Positions 1 through 6,157 of a stretch of 26,726 bases of DNA are shown here, in pieces. The notes beneath the pieces were generated by a model. It ran no database searches. It was given only the letters and a program-made list of their open reading frames with translations, and was not told the origin of the DNA. The translations under genes were made by a program, and so were the position numbers. Positions within the stretch are counted from its first letter, which is position 1; the number at the start of each line of letters is the position of its first letter. Source of the DNA: a virus; IMG/VR virus record IMGVR_UViG_3300021368_001214, positions 1 through 26,726 of that record. One strand, given 5' to 3'.

Positions 1-4
1 GCAT

Positions 5-30
5 GAAAAAAGCACCCTGTCAAGGGTGCT
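5..30 (-). terminator. Rho-independent terminator ending the small-gene operon
   Basis: Read on the minus strand, a perfect 7-bp stem (AGCACCC/GGGTGCT, positions 24-30 and 11-17) with a 6-nt loop is followed directly by a run of six T. It lies 9 bp after the stop of the 51-aa gene and is the expected end of the operon that starts near position 1441. Confidence 0.9.
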
Positions 31-38
31 GTGCCAGT

Positions 39-194
39 TTATGCAGGTGTCACACTCCACTCATCGGTAGGCACCACGGTTTTAATTACATGTTCTACAT
101 TGTCAATACCGTAAACAATTACCTCTTGATTAGAGGTGAAACCATTTACTTTTTTCTCTCGACGCCAACTAACACGCCAACGATCATTCTGCAT
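39..194 (-). CDS. Hypothetical protein, 51 aa, last gene of small-gene operon
   Basis: Unrecognised. An ATG-started frame of 51 codons begins MQNDRWRVSW and ends in TAA just before the terminator hairpin. The N-terminal third is basic and rich in W/R/K; the rest is mixed with several valines and looks like a small beta-rich domain. The start overlaps the end of the upstream 42-aa gene by 11 bp, as expected for a translationally coupled operon. No signal peptide or membrane segment is visible. Support comes from packing and the downstream terminator, since no family was recognised. Confidence 0.6.
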   Translation of the reverse strand: MQNDRWRVSWRREKKVNGFTSNQEVIVYGIDNVEHVIKTVVPTDEWSVTPA

Positions 195-312
195 AGGTAA
201 GTTCATCAATTACTTCATTTTCACTGCCGAGAACAGCAGCAACCCAGTCATCTTCAGGTGCTTGACAGATGTCATTTTCGTCCCAAGAGATGTCGAAGTT
301 CTCATCATACAT
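184..312 (-). CDS. Hypothetical acidic protein, 42 aa
   Basis: Unrecognised, very short and strongly acidic (begins MYDENFDISW, many D and E, one Cys at residue 16). The ATG overlaps the end of the upstream 56-aa gene by 8 bp. An AGGAGG Shine-Dalgarno-like run lies about 10 nt upstream, inside that gene, which supports this start. The next gene overlaps its end. Small acidic proteins are common in early regions of T4-like phages, where some bind host proteins, but nothing here identifies a target. Confidence 0.55.
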   Translation of the reverse strand: MYDENFDISWDENDICQAPEDDWVAAVLGSENEVIDELTYAE

Positions 313-475
313 CGTAACCAAATCCTCCTTTTTGAGCAATAATAGTGGAACGGTGCCAGTCTTTCAACTGACGCAATTTTTTCTTCAGTGTGTGCATCTC
401 TTCCTCAGTATAAAGGAAGGGAGTTTCATTACCTTTTTTAATTGCCATCTTTAGCAATTTGATATCTTTCTTCAT
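305..475 (-). CDS. Hypothetical basic helical protein, 56 aa
   Basis: Unrecognised. The frame begins MKKDIKLLKMAIKKG and is rich in Lys and Leu with heptad-like spacing around residues 24-40, so it is probably largely alpha-helical. It ends with a short GGFGYDV tail. The ATG shares four bases (ATGA) with the stop of the preceding 64-aa gene, a classic coupling overlap. The next gene starts inside its last codons. No family call is made. Confidence 0.6.
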   Translation of the reverse strand: MKKDIKLLKMAIKKGNETPFLYTEEEMHTLKKKLRQLKDWHRSTIIAQKGGFGYDV

Positions 476-666
476 CGATATAGGTCCGATAAATGTAGTT
501 TTTCAACAATCGCTTCTACCTCTTTCATTTTGTCAAGATAGACAGGTTGTTCAATGAGTTTGTCTTGATAATAACGTTTCTGAAGATCAGAAACATACAA
601 GAACAATGCGTCCTTAAGGATCATTTTTTCGTCTTTGTCAAGAATTGCGGTGTGGAGGAATTGCAC
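472..666 (-). CDS. Hypothetical helical protein, 64 aa, GTG start
   Basis: Unrecognised. The frame begins with GTG whose first base pairs with the end of the upstream stop (TAGTG). A strong GGAGG lies about 8 nt upstream and supports GTG over the internal Met at residue 15. The sequence is charged and Leu/Ile-rich (KDALFLYVSDLQKRYYQDK), suggesting a helical, possibly coiled-coil protein. It ends in the ATGA overlap with the next gene. Probably an early accessory protein; function unknown. Confidence 0.6.
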   Translation of the reverse strand: MQFLHTAILDKDEKMILKDALFLYVSDLQKRYYQDKLIEQPVYLDKMKEVEAIVEKLHLSDLYR

Positions 667-851
667 TATGCATCCCTCCGTAGGGTACGCAGATATCCTA
701 ACACATACTCACGGATATACATGAGTTCGTGATAGCACTTTTGATTGTGTGCACACTGACGCAGTTTAGCATCAGGTTTGAGAACAGATTCCATAAAAAG
801 ATCTAGTCCTCTATTAAACTTTACGTCTTGAGATTCGGAATCAAAGTCCAT
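666..851 (-). CDS. Hypothetical protein, 61 aa
   Basis: Unrecognised. It begins MDFDSESQDVKFNRGLDLFM. Two cysteines lie close together (residues 33 and 39, CAHNQKC), followed by a Tyr/Leu-rich helix and a basic C-terminus (LRTLRRDA). The CxxxxxC and His spacing is not enough to claim a metal site. The start is 6 bp after the preceding acidic frame and the end abuts the next gene's GTG. No clear Shine-Dalgarno is visible. Probably a real member of the small-gene operon. Confidence 0.6.
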   Translation of the reverse strand: MDFDSESQDVKFNRGLDLFMESVLKPDAKLRQCAHNQKCYHELMYIREYVLGYLRTLRRDA

Positions 852-857
852 TTGATT

Positions 858-971
858 TTATGCTTGAGTGGTGTAATCCAAGTCGTAGTCTACCGCACTT
901 CCATCGTCAAACTCTATGTCTTCATAGAATTTTTCGATTTCGTCATAATCATTGCCATCCATCATCTTCAT
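858..971 (-). CDS. Possible very short acidic protein, 37 aa
   Basis: A short frame begins MKMMDGNDYDEIEK and consists largely of D, E and Y. It starts inside the end of the upstream basic gene and ends 6 bp before the next gene. The frame stays open for another 53 codons upstream, but that part overlaps the 66-aa basic gene and has a composition unlike the acidic tail. I therefore propose the internal ATG. The start is uncertain and no family was recognised. Confidence 0.4.
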   Translation of the reverse strand: MKMMDGNDYDEIEKFYEDIEFDDGSAVDYDLDYTTQA

Positions 972-1149
972 ATTCAACGTTTCGTTTCGCTTTTCTGTTG
1001 CTGTTGTTTCCTTTGGATTGATAGTTGTCATTGGAATCTTCTCCCCAGTTTGCTCGATTCGTTCCGCCACGTTGTCGTTTATCACGGATAGATTTACCAG
1101 GCGAGTAGTAACCACGTTCGGCACCACCACGTCGAAAAGTCTTGCCCAT
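949..1149 (-). CDS. Hypothetical highly basic protein, 66 aa
   Basis: Begins MGKTFRRGGAERGYY. The first two thirds are very rich in Arg, Lys, Gly and Asn, and the end turns acidic (VEYEDDGW). Low complexity and charge suggest a disordered nucleic-acid-binding or RNA-binding protein, but that is inference. Small Arg/Lys-rich proteins with this kind of N-terminus are, to my memory, common in cyanomyoviruses. A competing frame (858-1130) covers much of the same DNA. I favour this one because of its start position and composition. No Shine-Dalgarno is obvious. Confidence 0.5.
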   Translation of the reverse strand: MGKTFRRGGAERGYYSPGKSIRDKRQRGGTNRANWGEDSNDNYQSKGNNSNRKAKRNVEYEDDGWQ

Positions 1150-1191
1150 GTCTAAAGATGCTGATTTTAAGATAAACTACAGAAATATGTA

Positions 1192-1410
1192 TCAGGATTC
1201 AACATCCCGATAGAGGGATGCGTAATCAAAGTCATCATCTCCGTTTTGGGGGAGAGGATATACTTGAGTGTGAAGTTCTTCAAAGCAATAACCTACGCCT
1301 TTCAAGAAGTCTTGAGTTTTCTCGACAACTTCTTCCAAAATGTCCGCTTGAAATTCTTTGGTTGTCACAGTTTTGTCCTCATCAGAACAGATGAGAGTGA
1401 ATTGAGGCAT
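1192..1410 (-). CDS. Conserved-looking hypothetical protein, 72 aa, first gene of operon
   Basis: Begins MPQFTLICSD. It looks like a compact alpha/beta domain: a beta strand, an acidic/Thr turn, a long helix (about residues 22-37), then a CFEELHTQVYPLP segment and an acidic tail. I cannot name its function. It is the first gene after a sigma70-type promoter that shares its leader motif (TGGGTAATCAA) with the promoter near 19400. The 5' leader is short and lacks a good Shine-Dalgarno. Probably expressed early in infection. Confidence 0.7.
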   Translation of the reverse strand: MPQFTLICSDEDKTVTTKEFQADILEEVVEKTQDFLKGVGYCFEELHTQVYPLPQNGDDDFDYASLYRDVES

Positions 1411-1421
1411 CGGTCTTACCG

Positions 1422-1464
1422 TTGATTACCCAAGTAATATACCATAAAAAAACCCCCTATGCAA
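1422..1464 (-). promoter_or_regulatory. Sigma70-type (early) promoter with shared leader motif
   Basis: On the minus strand, TTGCAT (1459-1464) and TATATT (1436-1441) are separated by exactly 17 bp and match the -35/-10 pattern of the host housekeeping sigma factor. Three bases after the -10 comes TGGGTAATCAA (1422-1432), an 11-bp motif that also follows the -10 box of the promoter at 19401-19429. The -35 box lies in the loop of the terminator that closes the fibre block. Confidence 0.7.
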
Positions 1465-1470
1465 GGGGGT
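1446..1470 (-). terminator. Rho-independent terminator after the fibre block
   Basis: A 7-bp stem (ACCCCCT 1464-1470 with AGGGGGT 1452-1458, minus-strand reading), a 5-nt loop and a run of seven T. It lies about 22 bp after the stop of the Gly-rich adhesin gene and separates late fibre transcription from the downstream small-gene operon. It overlaps the -35 box and spacer of the next promoter. Confidence 0.9.
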
Positions 1471-1492
1471 GTGACAGTTTTAGAATTGATCA

Positions 1493-2698
1493 TTAAGTGC
1501 GATATCGAAGCATCACGACACCAGATCCACCAGATCCACCAGTGCCGCTATCTTCTCCACCACCACCGCCACCAGTGTTGGCAGTACCAGGACTAGGATC
1601 AGTGTTAGGACTCTGACGACCACCAATGCCGCCGCCACCAAGACCACCACGACCCACTTCAGCGTTGGATTCAACTCCACCACCACCGCCACCTGCTAAC
1701 CAATAACTTCTGTTAACTCTTTCTCCAATAGTTGTAACTTCACCGAAGGGATTAACAACACCGAAACCACCATTTCCAGCAAAATCATTATTTCTAGCGT
1801 TTTCACCAGGGGCACCAGCGCCACCGCCACCACCTTGAGGATAGTGAGGACCACCACGACCACTAGCACCAGCAAAACCCTGCCCAGTAGTTCCAGCAGC
1901 GCCAGCACGAGTGCTCACAGAACCTCCACCAGAACCTCCAGTTCTTCCAGTTGCAGAACCCCAAGATGCTCCACCACCACCGCCAGTGGATGAAATACCA
2001 TTAAAAGATGATGGACTGCCGTCACTAGCATCTGATCCAGAACTACCAGACCCAGGACCACCAGGACCAACTACAACAGGATAAGACCCAGGACCGATGC
2101 TCATCGCTGCTTCAGCAGTAGCGCCACCACCTGAAGGGAACCCAGGAACATTAGAGCGATAACCACCAGCACCACCACCAGCACCAACGTCACCGCCGCC
2201 GCCTCCACCGCCGCCAGCAACTACAACATATTGAATGTCATCTGTTCCAGAAGAAACTGTAAATGTTCCATCAGAAGTAAACACATGGTATTTCCAACCA
2301 TCACCAGGTTCATATTCATTGTTACCACCAGATGCCACCAATGGATCAGACTGACCTAAGGTAATTTGAACCCAAGAAGTTGTTGCTACATCATAAATTT
2401 CTAACTTACTATCAGCAGTATTAACACCAACCAAACCATTAACTAATCCAGATGTAGGTCTGTTACCAGTACCATTCCATGTGGGATATTGCCCACCACC
2501 TTTAACAATATTCCATGCAGATCCATCATAAACTTCTAATGCACCCTCTGTTGTGTTATATACAGTTTGACCAGCAACAGGACTACTAGGTCTAGTTGCA
2601 GCAGTAACTGAAGGAAACTTAAATCCACCAAGCGCCTGCAATACACCAGTGCTGGTGATATTAGTTGCCTGTAAATGATCTACGTTAAACTGACCCAT
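1493..2698 (-). CDS. Gly-rich tail-fibre adhesin, 401 aa
   Basis: Residues about 26-66 and 75-115 are two copies of the fibre module shared across this block (FKFPSVTAATRPSSP...NTTEGALEVY and PTWNGTGNRPTSG...NTADSKLEIY). They are followed by a beta segment (YHVFTSDGTFTVSSG...YVVVAGG) and then about 230 residues dominated by Gly runs, ending SGVVMLRYRT. This matches the general 'glycine-rich' phage tail adhesin pattern, in which Gly stretches can pack as polyglycine-II helices with variable loops at the tip, as in the S16 gp38 adhesin. Likely role: receptor binding at the fibre end. It is the last gene of the late block, preceded by a CTAAATA motif and followed by a terminator. The function is family-level inference. 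Confidence 0.7.
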   Translation of the reverse strand: MGQFNVDHLQATNITSTGVLQALGGFKFPSVTAATRPSSPVAGQTVYNTTEGALEVYDGSAWNIVKGGGQYPTWNGTGNRPTSGLVNGLVGVNTADSKLEIYDVATTSWVQITLGQSDPLVASGGNNEYEPGDGWKYHVFTSDGTFTVSSGTDDIQYVVVAGGGGGGGGDVGAGGGAGGYRSNVPGFPSGGGATAEAAMSIGPGSYPVVVGPGGPGSGSSGSDASDGSPSSFNGISSTGGGGGASWGSATGRTGGSGGGSVSTRAGAAGTTGQGFAGASGRGGPHYPQGGGGGAGAPGENARNNDFAGNGGFGVVNPFGEVTTIGERVNRSYWLAGGGGGGVESNAEVGRGGLGGGGIGGRQSPNTDPSPGTANTGGGGGGEDSGTGGSGGSGVVMLRYRT

Positions 2699-2720
2699 TT
2701 TTCAAATAACTTTATAGTGA

Positions 2721-2727
2721 TATTTAG
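2721..2727 (-). promoter_or_regulatory. Late promoter motif CTAAATA
   Basis: The minus strand reads CTAAATA, close to the T4 late -10 element TATAAATA recognised by the gp55 sigma factor. It overlaps the TAA stop of the upstream fibre gene (2724-2726) and lies 22 bp before the ATG of the Gly-rich adhesin gene. Confidence 0.55.
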
Positions 2728-3827
2728 TGAAGTAAGACATATACAGCAGTGCTGTAATCTCTACGGTTAGTATTATTACCGTCTCTAGAACCGTCAGCGA
2801 ATCTATCCATGAAACATCTTCTACCATCATCATGACCATATTGAGTTTGCACATCTTCATCCTGTCCAGATGTAGATCTATGTGAGTCTGTACTGAACTT
2901 AGCATCAGAAGCATTATTCAAGTTAAATGAACCTGCACTGGTAAATGCACCTTCAGCAATACTAACGTTAGTATCAGACATTTGCATAAATCCATAATTA
3001 GGATTTGCCCATCTGCCTCTACCATCCCATGATCCTTGAGTTGAAAATCCTTCTCTTCGGATTCTATCCATTCCAGAACTTCTACCATTAGTCCAGAATC
3101 TTTTCCATTGCCTACCATTAGGAACTCCATGCCAGAAGTCAAGGTTTCTATTGTTTGACCAATCACTGATACTGTTAACACCGATGTGACGAACAAAGGA
3201 TGGATAATAATCACCAAAGTCAGCACTGAATTCTGTACCTGTATTGTTTTGAACAGTTACACCACGAGTAGTGGTGATAGTATTTGTTACAGTATCAGAA
3301 GCATCACTGTTAAATTTACCTACAACCATCCAACCTGCACCCTTATCAAAGATACAGTAAATTTGTTGAACACCACCGTTAGGAGTATCAATATAATATA
3401 AACCATCGGCGGGTGTTGATTCCGCAGTTTCCAGAACTTCTTGAGCATCAGCAGCAGGATTTGATGCTGTTAATCCTTTAGCACCACCTCCTGCTCCACC
3501 ACCACCTACAACATTCCAACCATTAGAAAGATAAACTTCAAATTTATCAGACTCTGTATTAAATCCATATGCACCAACTGGTTGTGATGCAGGGCGAGTA
3601 GAATTATCCCATGTCGGAGTTGAAGCACCACCAAGAGATGACCACCCACCTGCTGCTCTGAGATTAAGAGCTCCAGCAGTGTTATTCCATACTAAAACAC
3701 CATCATCAGCAGAAGTTGGTCTAGTTGCAGTATCATATGAAGGCAGTTGAAGTTGTCCCGTGGTTGATACATAACCAGATGCAACAACTCTACCAGCAGT
3801 TATAGAACCAACAGTTAATTGTGACAT
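2724..3827 (-). CDS. Tail fibre with fibrinogen-like C-terminal domain, 367 aa
   Basis: Two N-terminal copies of the shared fibre module occur (LQLPSYDTATRPTSADDG...NNTAGALNLR and PTWDNSTRPASQPVG...NTESDKFEVY). After a short GGGGAGGG hinge comes a segment matching the start of fibrinogen-related domains: aliphatic YYIDTPNGGVQQIYCIFDKGAG, then GWMVVGKF (about residues 145-170). Near the C-terminus, SGQDEDVQTQYGHDDGR (about 321-337) resembles the acidic Ca-binding region of fibrinogen domains. Such domains bind sugars or acetylated groups in animal lectins, so host-surface recognition is likely. A similar arrangement is found in the fibre encoded at 4970-6157. Confidence 0.7.
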   Translation of the reverse strand: MSQLTVGSITAGRVVASGYVSTTGQLQLPSYDTATRPTSADDGVLVWNNTAGALNLRAAGGWSSLGGASTPTWDNSTRPASQPVGAYGFNTESDKFEVYLSNGWNVVGGGGAGGGAKGLTASNPAADAQEVLETAESTPADGLYYIDTPNGGVQQIYCIFDKGAGWMVVGKFNSDASDTVTNTITTTRGVTVQNNTGTEFSADFGDYYPSFVRHIGVNSISDWSNNRNLDFWHGVPNGRQWKRFWTNGRSSGMDRIRREGFSTQGSWDGRGRWANPNYGFMQMSDTNVSIAEGAFTSAGSFNLNNASDAKFSTDSHRSTSGQDEDVQTQYGHDDGRRCFMDRFADGSRDGNNTNRRDYSTAVYVLLH

Positions 3828-3850
3828 AGTTCAAAAAATACCTTATACCT

Positions 3851-3857
3851 TATTTAT
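3851..3857 (-). promoter_or_regulatory. Late promoter motif ATAAATA
   Basis: The minus strand reads CATAAATAAGG, a 7/8 match to the T4 late element. It overlaps the TAA stop of the gene encoded at 3854-4939 and lies 23 bp before the ATG of the next fibre gene. Confidence 0.6.
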
Positions 3858-4939
3858 GGAATGTAACCAAGCATATAAACAGTGTCGCCCTGCTGGGGAG
3901 CACTGGTGGCAATACCAGGACCAGTCTGAGAGGTGTTACCAATTCTTTGACTGCTTGAGTTTGAGTGGAAGTCATCACCCCAATAACTCCAGAATGTTTG
4001 TGATGGGTTTTGTCCTCTCCAACTATCCATCTTACCGTTTGCTAAGTTTCCATCGAAAGCACACAATGCCTGTGTGTCATCGTCAGAATCAGTATTGATA
4101 CCCCAATATACAAATCTATCAGGTGTATTACCATTATTTGCTTGCCAACCACCACCTGAAGCAGATAAAGTTCCACTATAACCATTACTATTACCAGTGA
4201 TCTGATTAACAGAAGGATTTGTATATCCACTAGCGTTTTGTGCTGCCAACTGTTGAGATTGGCATAAGTTGTCAATATTAAGTAATGTTTGATGTACTGA
4301 AGCACTCTGCGTTTCAACTAAATCATAAACAAGGTACTTAGAATGTGACGTTGGATCTTGTAAGTCACCAGTACCACTGACGAGAGCAACTTTGGTAACT
4401 CCAGTGGCAGTAAAGTAACCATCATATAATCCTTCACCATCACCAAATGCAGTTCTATTATTAGCACCTGTACTACTAGCAGTAATACTTCTCCAACCAC
4501 TACTTCCAGGATTACCTAAATTAGTAGATCTTGACTTCGCCCCAGCAGTCATCATGATAATGACCCAGTTAGCAGGAGCATATACATCTCCCAATGTTAA
4601 CCATTGTGCTTGATTATTTGCATCGAGATTATATACTTCAAACTGTTGAGTTTCTTGATTATATCCAAAATAACCTGGTGCCAAACCAGATGTAGGTCTC
4701 TGTGCCGTAGTTGCCCAAGTAGGATTTGCTTCACCACCAGAAAGATCTACCCAAGAACTATTAGACCACACCTGAATTTTAGAGTCAGTTGTGTTCCAAA
4801 TCATCGTGCCATCTGGACGACTGGTAGGTCTTTGTGCAGTAGAATAAGAGGGTAGTCTAAAACCCTCAGCAGAATCAATGCTGTCAACTGCTTGTAGAGT
4901 TCCTGAAGAAGATACAGTAGTTACATTTAACCTTGGCAT
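3854..4939 (-). CDS. Tail fibre protein with unrecognised C-terminal tip, 361 aa
   Basis: Two N-terminal shared fibre modules are present (FRLPSYSTAQRPTSRPDG...NTTDSKIQVW and PTWATTAQRPTSG...NQETQQFEVY, about residues 27-118). The C-terminal 230 residues are rich in Ser, Asn, Gly and Trp, with an acidic stretch (NTDSDDDTQALCAFDG, about 275-290), two widely spaced cysteines and a hydrophobic end (GDTVYMLGYIP). I do not recognise the tip; the Asp-rich stretch could bind calcium. Late motifs lie on both sides. The fibre assignment rests on the shared modules and position. Confidence 0.65.
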   Translation of the reverse strand: MPRLNVTTVSSSGTLQAVDSIDSAEGFRLPSYSTAQRPTSRPDGTMIWNTTDSKIQVWSNSSWVDLSGGEANPTWATTAQRPTSGLAPGYFGYNQETQQFEVYNLDANNQAQWLTLGDVYAPANWVIIMMTAGAKSRSTNLGNPGSSGWRSITASSTGANNRTAFGDGEGLYDGYFTATGVTKVALVSGTGDLQDPTSHSKYLVYDLVETQSASVHQTLLNIDNLCQSQQLAAQNASGYTNPSVNQITGNSNGYSGTLSASGGGWQANNGNTPDRFVYWGINTDSDDDTQALCAFDGNLANGKMDSWRGQNPSQTFWSYWGDDFHSNSSSQRIGNTSQTGPGIATSAPQQGDTVYMLGYIP

Positions 4940-4963
4940 TTCAGTCTGTCAGTATATCTTTAG

Positions 4964-4970
4964 TATTTAT
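4964..4970 (-). promoter_or_regulatory. Late promoter motif ATAAATA
   Basis: The minus strand reads GATAAATA ending at 4964, which overlaps the TGA stop of the upstream fibre gene (4970-4972) by one base. It lies about 24 bp before the ATG of the gene encoded at 3854-4939. Confidence 0.6.
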
Positions 4971-6157
4971 CACTTAATCCACCACCACAATGGTGTGGTT
5001 GTAATTGCACCATTATTTCCTGCATTACTTGTAGCAGTGGATGTGGCACCACCCCAATCAACGTTATCATCATTACCAATCTTTGCAGCAATGTTACTGT
5101 CAACATCTTGTCCAGAGACATCAGTATTTGCACCTTGAGTTGGAATTGATAATGATCCATCAACGTCAGAACCAGATCTTTGAGCATAGTTTGCACTTCT
5201 ACCAACACGAAACCATTCAAACTGCTGACCAGGATTACTGATTGCATTCCAAACATCAAAGAATCCTGATTGAGGTGCCTGGTTATTACCAATAGTACCG
5301 TAACTATAATCAGCAGTATCATTTCTAGATCCTTGATATCCAAAATCACTTAAGTTGTTGTACTTGTGATTTGGATTATTATATGCAAACTTGATATTGT
5401 AACTGCTGTCAAACTTTCTCATAGAACATCTTTGGACACTAGGATTACTACCATTAGACAGATAATATCTAACATTACCTGCATTAGGTGACCAAACTTC
5501 TTTCCAAGTAATTGGATTATTCCATCTGTAATACCAGTCTGCTGATGCACTAGCACCTAACGTAGTTTCAATACTGGTATTTGCAGTTACTCTAAATTCA
5601 GTAATTGGCATGTCATAGAAATTAGATGAAGGATTATAATGCTGTGATCCACCAGGATCAATAACCTGATCGGTTGTGACAATATTTTGTCCGTCACCAC
5701 CCCATCTATAACCCTCTCCAAATGATGCCACTAACATCCATCCACTGTTACCATCTTGATCTAGAGTATCAAAATCACAAAATACTTGTTTTACTCCAGC
5801 ACTGGTGTTAATCCATCGATAACCCTTTCCACTCGTTACTAGACCATCATCATACAATTGTTTTGCAGAATCTCCATAGGTTGCTGCTGATGTACCATCA
5901 AAAGTTGCACCCTTTGGCATATCTACCCATTGAGTTCCATCATAATACTCACCAATACTTGTACTGGTATTATAACGAATCATGCCTGCTGTAGGTGATG
6001 CAGGACGTTGAGCAGTAGTTCCTCTAGGTAAAGTAAGTTGCGCTCCAGCAGTCATCGCAAAAGAACCATTAACATTTAAGTGGGAAGAACCCTCCATGTT
6101 AATTGTCCAATCATTCCAGTCAGGACCATATAGGTTGTTAGTGTTTAGTGTGCTCAT
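4970..6157 (-). CDS. Tail fibre with fibrinogen-like domain, 395 aa
   Basis: I start it at the ATG at 6157 (MSTLNTNNLYG), which overlaps the upstream stop as TAATG. The frame extends 8 codons further upstream, but only inside the preceding gene. One shared fibre module (LTLPRGTTAQRPASPTAG...NTSTSIGEYY) is followed by a fibrinogen-like segment: AKQLYDDGLV, GYRWINTSAGVKQVFCDFDT and GWMLVASFG (about residues 95-155). SGQDVDSNIAAKIGNDDN (about 353-370) parallels the SGQDED...GHDD stretch of the 367-aa fibre. It ends with a Trp-rich tail (LWWWIK). Probable receptor-binding fibre that uses a lectin-like fold; the substrate is unknown. Confidence 0.7.
   Translation of the reverse strand: MSTLNTNNLYGPDWNDWTINMEGSSHLNVNGSFAMTAGAQLTLPRGTTAQRPASPTAGMIRYNTSTSIGEYYDGTQWVDMPKGATFDGTSAATYGDSAKQLYDDGLVTSGKGYRWINTSAGVKQVFCDFDTLDQDGNSGWMLVASFGEGYRWGGDGQNIVTTDQVIDPGGSQHYNPSSNFYDMPITEFRVTANTSIETTLGASASADWYYRWNNPITWKEVWSPNAGNVRYYLSNGSNPSVQRCSMRKFDSSYNIKFAYNNPNHKYNNLSDFGYQGSRNDTADYSYGTIGNNQAPQSGFFDVWNAISNPGQQFEWFRVGRSANYAQRSGSDVDGSLSIPTQGANTDVSGQDVDSNIAAKIGNDDNVDWGGATSTATSNAGNNGAITTTPLWWWIK

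Noticed and set aside
858-1130. A 90-aa frame as the real gene instead of the 66-aa basic frame and a short acidic frame.
   Set aside because: Its N-terminal two thirds look like an out-of-frame reading of the basic gene. Only the acidic tail (from 971) looks protein-like, so I kept a short start there with low confidence.
1500-2240. The ccacca/gccacc-rich DNA as a microsatellite or CRISPR-like array.
   Set aside because: The repeats are irregular and explained by Gly codons (GGT/GGC/GGA) in the adhesin gene. No spacers or palindromic repeats.
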